A DNA stretch of 8,084 bases from Lysobacteraceae bacterium UBA6001 (GCA_002429615.1 DJAN01000204.1:1-8084); one strand, 5' to 3'. Positions 1-5,475 are shown, counted from the first letter of the stretch. The notes: a model not told the origin generated them from the sequence alone. Made by a program: numbers and translations.

Positions 1-97
1 TGGCGCCAACGGTCCCGGAAAGGGCCTGCCCCCGAACGCCCGATCGTTCGGCGCGGGCGGACCCGAAATCAACGGCGGCTTCGATCATTGCCACGTT
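1..97. other. Left-edge sequence without a defensible gene
   Basis: Plus frame 3 reads 32 codons to a stop (TAG, 99-101) that lies inside the first REP. Plus frame 2 stays open through the REP and into antisense rsmE. On the minus strand a short frame opens at an ATG at 88-86 and runs off the left edge (MIEAAVDFGSARAERSG...), without a visible ribosome-binding site. None resembles a family I recognise, and codon third positions do not clearly favour one frame. A small perfect inverted repeat, CCGAACG (32-38) and CGTTCGG (45-51) with a six-base loop, is present but has no T-run after it. The stretch may be the tail of a plus-strand gene, the start of a minus-strand gene, or spacer. Confidence 0.3.
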
Positions 98-126
98 GTA
101 GGAGCGGCTTCAGCCGCGACCGTGCG
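98..126 (+). repeat. GTAG-class REP palindrome, copy 1 (left arm of inverted pair 1)
   Basis: The element starts with the GTAG head, followed by GA and the palindrome GCGGCTTCAGCCGC (104-117; 6-bp stem, TC loop), then a GACCGTGCG tail. It pairs with copy 2 at 188-216 as an inverted repeat matching at 28 of 29 positions (the difference is T at 123), with a 61-base spacer and GTAG heads facing outward. The identity to copy 4 extends a further five bases (to 131, GCATC). The GTAG-head-plus-palindrome architecture is that of the REPs mobilised by REP-associated tyrosine transposases (RAYTs) in Stenotrophomonas and relatives. No RAYT gene lies in this window. Confidence 0.88.
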
Positions 127-187
127 GCATCCGCCATCGGTGCTATCAGGTATTGCGACCACGCCGCCTTTCGTCACGCGCACACAG

Positions 188-216
188 CGCGCGGTCGCGG
201 CTGAAGCCGCTCCTAC
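188..216 (-). repeat. GTAG-class REP palindrome, copy 2 (right arm of pair 1; contains the rsmE stop codon)
   Basis: Minus-strand copy of the same REP, with palindrome GCGGCTGAAGCCGC at 197-210 and GTAG head at 216-213. The TAG of the head (215-213) is exactly the stop codon of rsmE, so the REP abuts and overlaps the gene by four bases. In an rsmE transcript, copies 2 and 1 could fold into one long stem-loop of about 119 bases. This is a plausible mRNA 3'-end or stability structure, although no U-run follows it. Confidence 0.88.
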
Positions 217-947
217 AGGTCGCCCAGCCGCGCCTGCAGGGCCGCGATCGCCGCCAGCCCCGCCGTCTCCGTGCGCAGGATGCGCGGTCCCAGCTGCAAT
301 CCCTGGAAGCCCGCTGCCGCCAGCGTCCGGCGGTCGCGCGGCGACCAGCCGCCTTCCGGGCCGATGGCGATGACGATCGGTGTGTCGGCCGCCGCCTCCA
401 GCGTGGACAGCCTGTGCTCGCCCTGCGGATCCAGCGTGAGCTTCAGCGCGTCCGTCGGCACCGAACGCGCGGCGTCGGCCAGCGACTGCGGAAGTGCCAG
501 CCCCGGCACCCGCGCGCGGCCCGATTGCTCGCATGCCGAGACGATCACGCTGCGCCAGTGCGTCACCCGCTTCTCCATCCGCTGCGCATCCAGCTTGACC
601 TCGGTGCGCTCGGCGTTCACCGGCAGGATCGTGCTGATGCCCAGCTCGGTGGCCTTCTGCAGGATCAGGTCCATCTTCTCGCCGCGCGCGATGCCCTGCA
701 GCAGGATCAGCGGACGCGGTGATTCCGTATTCACCGCCACCGGTGCGTCGAGCCGCACCCGCGCTTCGCGCTTGGCGGCCAAGGTGATGGTGGCGGGGTA
801 GTCGTGGCCGTCGCCATTGAACAGCACACAGGCGTCGCCTTCGCCCAGGCGCAGTACGCGCAGCAGGTGATTGGCGGTGTCCTCCGGTAGCAGCAGTTCG
901 CTGCCGGCGGATAACGGCAGGTCGACGTGGCTGCGGGTCAGGCGCAT
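213..947 (-). CDS. rsmE: 16S rRNA (uracil(1498)-N3)-methyltransferase RsmE
   Basis: SPOUT-class (trefoil-knot) methyltransferase that uses S-adenosylmethionine to make m3U1498 in helix 44 of 16S rRNA, acting on the assembled 30S subunit. The 244-residue product has the normal family length (E. coli has 243). An N-terminal PUA-like domain covers roughly residues 1-70. The knot domain follows, with GEKMDLILQKATELGI (89-104), the ACEQSGR segment (138-144), the SAM-binding GPEGG (196-200) and LGPRILRTETA (219-229). The ATG at 947 overlaps the bioA stop by ten bases, and a GAGGA ribosome-binding site lies nine bases upstream (961-957) inside bioA, so translation is probably coupled. The stop codon TAG is the TAG of a REP head, and the protein ends ...LGDL, about one residue shorter than the E. 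coli ending. Identification is secure. Confidence 0.97.
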   Translation of the reverse strand: MRLTRSHVDLPLSAGSELLLPEDTANHLLRVLRLGEGDACVLFNGDGHDYPATITLAAKREARVRLDAPVAVNTESPRPLILLQGIARGEKMDLILQKATELGISTILPVNAERTEVKLDAQRMEKRVTHWRSVIVSACEQSGRARVPGLALPQSLADAARSVPTDALKLTLDPQGEHRLSTLEAAADTPIVIAIGPEGGWSPRDRRTLAAAGFQGLQLGPRILRTETAGLAAIAALQARLGDL

Positions 948-2323
948 GCGGTGGCTTCCTCGATGGCGGCCAGCGTGGTCTCCGCCAGCAGCGCCAGCTG
1001 TGCGTCGTCAACGCAGTACGGCGGCATCCAGTACAGGATGTCACCCAGCGGGCGCAGCACCACGCCACGCGCGAGCGCGGCGCGATAGGCGTGCAGGCCG
1101 ATGCGGGCTTCGGCCGGGAACGGGGTGCGGCGGTCACCGTTGCGGGTCAGCTCGAAGGCCACCACCATGCCGGCCTGCCGCAGGTCGGCCACATGCCGGT
1201 GCTCGCCGATGGGCAGCGAGAGCTCGCGCATCCGCTCGGCGATGGCGTGGTTGCGGGCGATGACGCCGTCGCTGGCGAAGATGTCCAGGCAGGCCAGGGC
1301 GGCGGCGCAGGCCAGCGGGTTGCCGGTATAGCTGTGCGAGTGCAGGAACGCGCGCTCGCGTGAGTCGTCGAGGAAGGCGTCGTACAGGTCCTGCGTGGTC
1401 AGCACCGCCGACAGCGGCAGGAAGCCGCCGGTCAGGCCCTTGGACAGGCACATCAGGTCCGGCATCACCCCGGCCTGCTCGCAGGCGAACAGCGTGCCGG
1501 TGCGGCCGAAGCCGGTGGCGATCTCGTCGGCGATCATGAAGGCGCCATGCGCGTCGCACAGTTCGCGGACCCGGCGCACGTAGGCCGGGTGGTGCATGCG
1601 CATGCCACCGGCGCACTGCAGCAGGGGCTCCAGGATCACCGCGCAGATTTCGCCGGGGTGCTGGTCGAACAGGTCGGCGAGCGCGTCGGCGGCCTGCAGG
1701 GCACGGCTCTCGGCCGACTGGCCGGGTTCGGCGAGGTAGGCATCCGGCGAGGGCGCGAACAGCGATTCGGCCAGCAGCGGGGCGTAGACGCGGCGATACA
1801 GCGGGATGTCGCCGACCGAGAGCGCGCCGATGGTTTCGCCGTGGTAGCCGTTCTCCAGCGCGACGAAGCGCGTGCGCTGCAGTTCGCCGCGATTGCGGAA
1901 ATAGTGGAAGGCCATCTTCAGCGCGACTTCGACGCCGGCCGAGCCGTTGTCGGCGTAGAACACCTTCGACAGCGGCGCGCGGCCGGCCTGGCGCGGGGCG
2001 ATCTCCAGCAGGCGTTCGGCCAGGCGGATCGCCGGTTCATGGCTGAAGCCGGCGAGCATCACCTGTTCCAGCGAGCCGGCCTGCGCGGCGATGGCGGCGC
2101 CAATGCGCGGCTCGGCGTGGCCGAACAGGTTGGTCCACCAGCTGCTCACCGCGTCCAGGTAGCGGCGGCCGTCATGGCCGACCAGCCAGGCGCCTTCGCC
2201 GCGGGCGATCGGCACCAGCGGCAGGGTGTGGGGGTGCTCGCGCATCTGCGTGCACGGGTGCCAGAGCACGGCGAGGTCGCGTTCTCGCCAGGCATCGGCC
2301 AGGGCGGCGGGGTCTGCTAGCAT
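938..2323 (-). CDS. bioA: Adenosylmethionine-8-amino-7-oxononanoate aminotransferase (DAPA synthase) BioA
   Basis: PLP-dependent class-III aminotransferase of biotin synthesis that converts KAPA to 7,8-diaminopelargonate, classically with S-adenosylmethionine as amino donor; cytosolic. Numbered from the ATG at 2323 (461 residues): WHPCTQM (21-27), the SSWW motif (60-63), GSAG (127-130), GYHGET (159-164), the PLP-N1 aspartate D266 in DEIATGFGRTG, the Schiff-base lysine K295 in LSKGLTGG, and RPLGDILY (424-431). An in-frame ATG at 2350 would add nine residues. I prefer 2323 because a -10-like TAGAAT at 2362-2357 would start transcription at about 2350, giving a normal leader, and because the shorter N-terminus is closer to E. 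coli BioA. Neither start has an ideal Shine-Dalgarno (AAAGAG lies 15 bases before 2323). E. coli pocket residues Tyr17 and Asp147 correspond to Cys24 and Glu163 here. Family assignment is secure; the start is not. Confidence 0.93.
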   Translation of the reverse strand: MLADPAALADAWRERDLAVLWHPCTQMREHPHTLPLVPIARGEGAWLVGHDGRRYLDAVSSWWTNLFGHAEPRIGAAIAAQAGSLEQVMLAGFSHEPAIRLAERLLEIAPRQAGRAPLSKVFYADNGSAGVEVALKMAFHYFRNRGELQRTRFVALENGYHGETIGALSVGDIPLYRRVYAPLLAESLFAPSPDAYLAEPGQSAESRALQAADALADLFDQHPGEICAVILEPLLQCAGGMRMHHPAYVRRVRELCDAHGAFMIADEIATGFGRTGTLFACEQAGVMPDLMCLSKGLTGGFLPLSAVLTTQDLYDAFLDDSRERAFLHSHSYTGNPLACAAALACLDIFASDGVIARNHAIAERMRELSLPIGEHRHVADLRQAGMVVAFELTRNGDRRTPFPAEARIGLHAYRAALARGVVLRPLGDILYWMPPYCVDDAQLALLAETTLAAIEEATACA

Positions 2324-2356
2324 TTCGGTGTGATGAATCTCTTTGCGCATATGCCC

Positions 2357-2362
2357 ATTCTA
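2357..2362 (-). promoter_or_regulatory. Candidate bioA -10 element (TAGAAT)
   Basis: On the minus strand the context is GGCCGATAGAATGGGC. TAGAAT differs from TATAAT at one position and lies 33 bases before the preferred bioA ATG at 2323. No good -35 box is visible. The same A+T-rich patch read on the plus strand (TTCTAT, 2358-2363) is the only promoter-like sequence before nudE, so the two divergent promoters may overlap. Confidence 0.4.
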
Positions 2363-2363
2363 T

Positions 2364-2383
2364 CGGCCCGCCGCGGCCCGGCG
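2364..2383. repeat. Imperfect 10-bp direct repeat in the bioA/nudE divergent gap
   Basis: CGGCCCGCCG (2364-2373) is followed directly by CGGCCCGGCG (2374-2383), identical at nine of ten positions, with the palindrome GCCGCGGC at 2370-2377 across the junction. A period near one helical turn beside a promoter is suggestive of an operator, but GC-rich simple sequence could produce this by chance. Confidence 0.35.
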
Positions 2384-2391
2384 TTCTCCGC

Positions 2392-2931
2392 ATGAGCCGG
2401 ACCCTGCCGGTGATCCACGAGGTCCGCAGCCTGGGCGAGGGCCGCGAGCAGCTCGACCTGGAGTTCTCCAACGGCGAACGTCGCCTGTACCACCGGCTGG
2501 TCAGCGGTGGCCACGGTGCGGTGGTGGTGGTGCCGCTGCTCGACGAGGACACCGTGCTGCTGGTGCGCGAGTACGCCGCCGGCATGCACCGCTACGAGCT
2601 GGGGCTGGTGAAGGGCCGCATCGACGACGGCGAGACCCCGCTGCAGGCGGCCGACCGCGAATTGAAGGAAGAGGCCGGCTACGGCGCGCGCCGGCTGGAC
2701 GTGCTGCGCGCGATGACCCTGGCACCGACTTACATGGCGCACCAGTCCTGGCTGGTGGTGGCGCGCGACCTGTATCCCGAACGCCTGCCTGGCGACGAGC
2801 CGGAGGAGCTGGAAGTGGTGCCGTGGAAGATCGCCGAGCTGGACCAGCTGCTGCTGCGCGATGACTTTTCCGAGGGCCGTTCGCTGGCGGCGCTGCTGAT
2901 CGCCCGCCAGTGGCTGGCGGGCAAGCTGTGA
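2392..2931 (+). CDS. nudE: ADP compounds hydrolase NudE (Nudix family)
   Basis: Nudix hydrolase expected to cleave ADP-linked nucleoside diphosphates (ADP-ribose, NADH, diadenosine polyphosphates) to AMP plus the second phosphorylated half, a cytosolic clean-up role. The 179-residue product compares with 186 in E. coli NudE. A complete Nudix box runs from G75 to Y97: G75, five residues, E81, seven residues, R89-E90-L91, then E93-E94 and G96. The metal-binding glutamates are therefore intact. The N-terminal segment before residue 40 matches the NudE/ADP-ribose pyrophosphatase layout. The ATG at 2392 lacks a clear Shine-Dalgarno sequence. The 3' end overlaps cysQ as GTGA, so the two are co-translated. 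Assignment to NudE rather than NudF rests on length and on the cysQ neighbour, an arrangement I also recall from pseudomonads. Confidence 0.88.
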   Translation: MSRTLPVIHEVRSLGEGREQLDLEFSNGERRLYHRLVSGGHGAVVVVPLLDEDTVLLVREYAAGMHRYELGLVKGRIDDGETPLQAADRELKEEAGYGARRLDVLRAMTLAPTYMAHQSWLVVARDLYPERLPGDEPEELEVVPWKIAELDQLLLRDDFSEGRSLAALLIARQWLAGKL

Positions 2932-3728
2932 GCGCGGTGATCGACAAGGCGCTGGGCGAAGGTGTGATCGCCATTGCCCAGGCGGCGGGCGCGGCGATCA
3001 TGACCGTCTACCAGGACGGCTTCTCGGTGCAGACCAAGGACGATTCGAGTCCGTTGACGCAGGCCGACCTGGCCGCCAACCGCGTCATCGTCGATGGCCT
3101 GGCGCGGCTGACCCCGGATATTCCGGTGTTGTCCGAGGAATCGGCGCAGGTGCCTTGGGACGTGCGCCGCCATTGGCGACGTTACTGGCTGGTGGATCCG
3201 CTGGATGGCACCCGCGAATTCATCAAGCGCAATGGCGAATTCAGCGTCAACATCGCGCTGATCGACGAAGGCGTGGCGGTGTTCGGCGTGATCCAGGCGC
3301 CGGTGGATGGACGCGTGTGGCATGCCTGGCGGGATGAGGCCGCCTATCGGCGCGACGCTGCCGGCGAAGTGCGATTGCAGGTCCGCGTGCCGGCCACGGC
3401 GCCGCTGCGGGTGGCGGCGAGCCGTTCGCACCGGGGCGAGCGCACCGACGCGCTGCTGGCGCGGATGGGCGAGGTGGAGGTGATCGCGCAGGGCTCGTCG
3501 TTGAAGTTCTGCCGCATCGCCGATGGGGCGCTGGATGTGTATCCGCGTTTTGGGCCGACCTCGGAATGGGACACGGCGGCGGGGCAGTGCGTGCTGGAAG
3601 CGGCGGGTGGGCGGGTACTGGCCGCGCATAGCGGCGAGCCATTCCGCTACAACCAGCGCGAGACGCTGCTCAACGGGGATTTCATGGCGCTGGGCGATCC
3701 GGCGCTGCCGTGGCGCGAATGGGTTTGA
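2928..3728 (+). CDS. cysQ: 3'(2'),5'-bisphosphate nucleotidase CysQ
   Basis: Magnesium-dependent, lithium-sensitive phosphatase of the inositol-monophosphatase superfamily. It removes the 3'-phosphate from PAP (adenosine 3',5'-bisphosphate), the by-product of sulfate assimilation, and so prevents its toxic accumulation. Numbered from the GTG at 2928 (266 residues; E. coli CysQ has 246): the LSEES metal motif (68-72), WLVDPLDGTREFIKRNGEF (87-105, with D90, D93, G94 and T95), GSSLKFCRIADG (189-200) and WDTAAGQ (214-220). The GTG start overlaps the nudE stop as GTGA and has a GGCGGG stretch seven bases upstream. A GTG at 2910 would lie inside nudE and add six residues without family support; a GTG at 2937 is also possible. 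Two perfectly matched REPs begin 20 bases after the stop and probably close this transcription unit. Confidence 0.95.
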   Translation: MSAVIDKALGEGVIAIAQAAGAAIMTVYQDGFSVQTKDDSSPLTQADLAANRVIVDGLARLTPDIPVLSEESAQVPWDVRRHWRRYWLVDPLDGTREFIKRNGEFSVNIALIDEGVAVFGVIQAPVDGRVWHAWRDEAAYRRDAAGEVRLQVRVPATAPLRVAASRSHRGERTDALLARMGEVEVIAQGSSLKFCRIADGALDVYPRFGPTSEWDTAAGQCVLEAAGGRVLAAHSGEPFRYNQRETLLNGDFMALGDPALPWREWV

Positions 3729-3747
3729 GGCGACGTTCGCTCTCCTT

Positions 3748-3776
3748 GTAGGAGCGGCTTCAGCCGCGACCGTGCG
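3748..3776 (+). repeat. GTAG-class REP palindrome, copy 3 (left arm of inverted pair 2)
   Basis: Identical over all 29 bases to copy 1, with GTAG head at 3748-3751 and palindrome GCGGCTTCAGCCGC at 3754-3767. With copy 4 it forms a perfect 29-base inverted repeat around a 27-base spacer, heads outward. The pair starts 20 bases after the cysQ stop. Confidence 0.9.
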
Positions 3777-3803
3777 GGTTCGGTTGCCATTGACGTCTGA
3801 TGC

Positions 3804-3832
3804 CGCACGGTCGCGGCTGAAGCCGCTCCTAC
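3804..3832 (-). repeat. GTAG-class REP palindrome, copy 4 (right arm of inverted pair 2)
   Basis: Perfect reverse complement of copy 3, with palindrome at 3813-3826 and GTAG head at 3832-3829. A transcript leaving cysQ could fold into one 29-bp stem or two small hairpins, which fits a role in transcript 3'-end protection or attenuation. No T-run follows, so a classical intrinsic terminator is not shown. The remaining 3833-3949 is a leader with a candidate mazG promoter and no gene. Confidence 0.9.
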
Positions 3833-3913
3833 AGGGGCGCGGTGGAGCCCTGCATGGCCTGTCCCGCCCCTGGTGCCACGCGCACGATGACCGAAGCGAT
3901 CAGGAAACTCGGG

Positions 3914-3919
3914 CATCAT
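3914..3919 (+). promoter_or_regulatory. Candidate mazG -10 element (CATCAT)
   Basis: The context CTCGGGCATCATGCAGG resembles the GGCATACT and GGCGATAAT patches before qmcA and gcvT. It lies 30 bases before the mazG ATG. No convincing -35 hexamer is found at normal spacing, so this is a weak call. Confidence 0.3.
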
Positions 3920-3949
3920 GCAGGCGTCCCCCCCAAGGAAAACTCCTCC

Positions 3950-4780
3950 ATGACCCTGGCCTATCCTTCCGCCACGCAAGATATCCAGGACCTGCTGCGC
4001 ATCATGGCGCGGCTGCGCGACCGCGAGCGGGGTTGCCCTTGGGACGTGGCGCAGGACTTCGCCAGCATCGCCCCGTACACCATCGAGGAAGCCTACGAAG
4101 TCGCCGATGCCATTGATCGCCAGGACCTGCTCGCGCTGAAGGACGAACTCGGCGATCTGCTGCTGCAGGTGGTGTTCCATGCGCGCATGGCCGAAGAGCA
4201 GGGCGCCTTCGCCTTCGGCGATGTCGTCGCCGCGATCAGCGGCAAGCTGCTGCGTCGGCATCCGCATGTATTTGGCGAAACCGTGGTCGACGGCGCCGAG
4301 CAGGTCACCCAGAACTGGGAGGCCATCAAGCGTGCCGAACGCCAGGCCGCCGGCGAGCAGGACGACTCCGCGCTGGCCGGCATCGCGCGCGGCCTGCCGG
4401 AATGGCAGCGCGCGGTGAAGCTGCAGTCGCGCGCGGCGCGGGTCGGCTTCGACTGGCCCAATCCGGCCCCGGTGCTGGCCAAGCTGCACGAGGAGATCGA
4501 CGAAGTGCGCGAGGAATTCGCCCACGGCGATATCGACGCCCGCCACGACCGCCTGCAGGAAGAGATCGGCGATGTCCTGTTCGTCTGCGCCAATCTCGCC
4601 CGGCACGCCAAGGTCGACGTAGGTGCCGCGCTGCGCGGCGCGAACCACAAGTTCGAACGCCGTTTCCGCGGCATGGAAGCACTGGCGCGGGCTGCCGGTA
4701 CCTCGCTGGACGCGCTCTCGCTGACCGAGCAGGACGCGCTGTGGGACCAGGTCAAGGCGCAGGAACACGCCGCGCCGTGA
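3950..4780 (+). CDS. mazG: Nucleoside triphosphate pyrophosphohydrolase MazG
   Basis: Hydrolyses canonical and non-canonical NTPs to NMP plus pyrophosphate in the cytosol. In E. coli it also limits ppGpp build-up during MazEF-mediated starvation. The 276-residue protein has the two tandem MazG domains of the long bacterial form (E. coli has 263). Domain 1 carries the EEAYE helix (46-50) and the DELGD helix (65-69). Domain 2, the catalytic one in E. coli, carries EEIDE (181-185) and EEIGD (204-208), followed by KFERRF (234-239). The acidic magnesium ligands are present in both. The ATG at 3950 has AAGGA ten bases upstream (3935-3939). The frame stays open back to 3842, but that part lies next to the REP and aligns with nothing in the family. 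The stop overlaps the next gene's start as GTGA. No mazE or mazF toxin-antitoxin gene is adjacent. Confidence 0.95.
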   Translation: MTLAYPSATQDIQDLLRIMARLRDRERGCPWDVAQDFASIAPYTIEEAYEVADAIDRQDLLALKDELGDLLLQVVFHARMAEEQGAFAFGDVVAAISGKLLRRHPHVFGETVVDGAEQVTQNWEAIKRAERQAAGEQDDSALAGIARGLPEWQRAVKLQSRAARVGFDWPNPAPVLAKLHEEIDEVREEFAHGDIDARHDRLQEEIGDVLFVCANLARHAKVDVGAALRGANHKFERRFRGMEALARAAGTSLDALSLTEQDALWDQVKAQEHAAP

Positions 4781-5100
4781 AGACCCTGCTGCTGTTCGTA
4801 CTCACCGCGCTGGCCGAGATCGTCGGCTGCTATCTGCCCTGGCTGTGGCTGCGCCGCGATGGCAGCGCGTGGCTGCTGCTGCCCGCGGCCGCCAGCCTGG
4901 CGCTGTTCGTCTGGCTGCTGACGTTGCACCCCACCGCGTCCGGGCGGGTCTATGCCGCGTATGGCGGTGTCTACGTCGCCGTCGCGCTGCTGTGGCTGTG
5001 GCAGGTGGACCGGGTCGCGCCGTCCCGCTGGGACCTGCTCGGCGTGGCCCTGTGCTTGGCCGGCATGGCGGTGATCATGTTCTCGCCGCGACCTGCCTGA
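4777..5100 (+). CDS. YnfA/UPF0060 family small inner-membrane protein
   Basis: The product is a 107-residue, almost wholly hydrophobic protein, matching the 108 residues of E. coli YnfA. Four membrane helices can be placed at about 3-24, 31-50, 60-76 and 86-102. Family landmarks are [15 protein letters not shown] (10-24) and [17 protein letters not shown] (50-66). UPF0060 proteins are distant relatives of small multidrug resistance transporters, and some have been reported to affect drug tolerance. The substrate here is unknown, and I would not call it a resistance gene. The start is the GTG at 4777, which overlaps the mazG TGA (4778-4780). Expression therefore probably depends on translation of mazG, although no functional link between the two is known. 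A gap of 53 bases follows before the next gene. Confidence 0.92.
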   Translation: MKTLLLFVLTALAEIVGCYLPWLWLRRDGSAWLLLPAAASLALFVWLLTLHPTASGRVYAAYGGVYVAVALLWLWQVDRVAPSRWDLLGVALCLAGMAVIMFSPRPA

Positions 5101-5116
5101 CCCGCATCCGCCGGCG

Positions 5117-5122
5117 TATCCT
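5117..5122 (+). promoter_or_regulatory. Candidate -10 element (TATCCT) before the DUF962 gene
   Basis: The context is GCCGGCGTATCCTGTCG, in the 53-base gap after the YnfA gene and 31 bases before the next ATG. It matches TATAAT at four of six positions. No matching -35 is evident, so read-through from mazG-ynfA is equally possible. Confidence 0.3.
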
Positions 5123-5153
5123 GTCGCGGTCATCGTGCCCGGAGGGAGGGCCC

Positions 5154-5456
5154 ATGCGCCGGTTCGCCAGTTTCCGCGAGTTCTATCCTTTCTATCTCGG
5201 CGAGCATGCCAACCGCACCTCGCGACGGCTGCACTTCGTGGGCAGCTGCGGCGTGCTGCTGCTGGTCGGCGTGGCGCTGGTCAGCGCCCGCCCGCTGTGG
5301 CTGCTGGCGGCGCTGTTCTGTGGCTACGGCTTCGCCTGGATCGGCCATTTCTTCTTCGAGAAGAACCGCCCGGCCACCTTCCGCCACCCGTTCTATTCGT
5401 TCGCCGGTGACTGGGTGATGTTCCGCGACATCCTGCTGGGTCGCATCCCGTTGTGA
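5154..5456 (+). CDS. DUF962 / Mpo1-like membrane protein
   Basis: A 100-residue protein of the DUF962 family (PF06127). The family includes yeast Mpo1, an Fe(II)-dependent dioxygenase that carries out alpha-oxidation of 2-hydroxy fatty acids. Family landmarks are FREFYPFYLGEH (7-18), RRLHFVG (24-30), GHFFFEKNRPATFRHPFYSF (64-83) and GDW (85-87). Four histidines (H18, H27, H65, H78) sit in the conserved motifs and are the obvious metal-ligand candidates. Two membrane helices fit at about 29-45 and 47-64. This is a minimal version, without the extra helices of the fungal enzyme. The start is decided by a purine-rich GGAGGGAGGG (5141-5150) just before ATG 5154. Family membership is clear from the motifs. 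Enzymatic activity and substrate are inference only; 2-hydroxy fatty acids of xanthomonad envelopes would be a natural substrate. Confidence 0.88.
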   Translation: MRRFASFREFYPFYLGEHANRTSRRLHFVGSCGVLLLVGVALVSARPLWLLAALFCGYGFAWIGHFFFEKNRPATFRHPFYSFAGDWVMFRDILLGRIPL

Positions 5457-5469
5457 CCCGGACGTGGGG

Positions 5470-5475
5470 CATACT
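5470..5475 (+). promoter_or_regulatory. Candidate qmcA -10 element (CATACT)
   Basis: The context is GTGGGGCATACTCGGCC, with the hexamer 34 bases before the qmcA ATG, in the 53-base gap after the DUF962 gene. It matches TATAAT at four of six positions. TTGTGA at 5451-5456 resembles a -35 box, but its 13-base spacing is too short to support it. Confidence 0.35.

Noticed and set aside
98..216. Palindromic repeats as a CRISPR array
   Set aside because: Only two inverted copies per site with unequal spacers (61 and 27 bases) and no cas genes; head-plus-palindrome structure is REP-type.
1547..2320. Plus-strand open frame of 257 codons opposite bioA
   Set aside because: Antisense of a clear PLP enzyme; GC-rich genomes routinely show such frames.
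2910..2927. Upstream GTG start for cysQ
   Set aside because: It would add six residues absent from the family and overlap nudE by 22 bases; the GTGA overlap at 2928 is the typical coupled arrangement.
3842..3949. 36-codon in-frame upstream extension of mazG
   Set aside because: No ribosome-binding site at the upstream ATG, no similarity to MazG N-termini, and the segment overlaps the leader; ATG 3950 has AAGGA upstream and gives the normal family length.
3647..4768. Minus-strand open frame of 373 codons opposite mazG
   Set aside because: It runs through both REPs (translating them as repeat peptide) and antisense mazG; no plausible start context or domain.
4777..5100. Multidrug-resistance efflux gene call for the YnfA-type protein
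   Set aside because: The SMR relationship is distant and substrate is unknown; the sequence supports only the UPF0060 family assignment.
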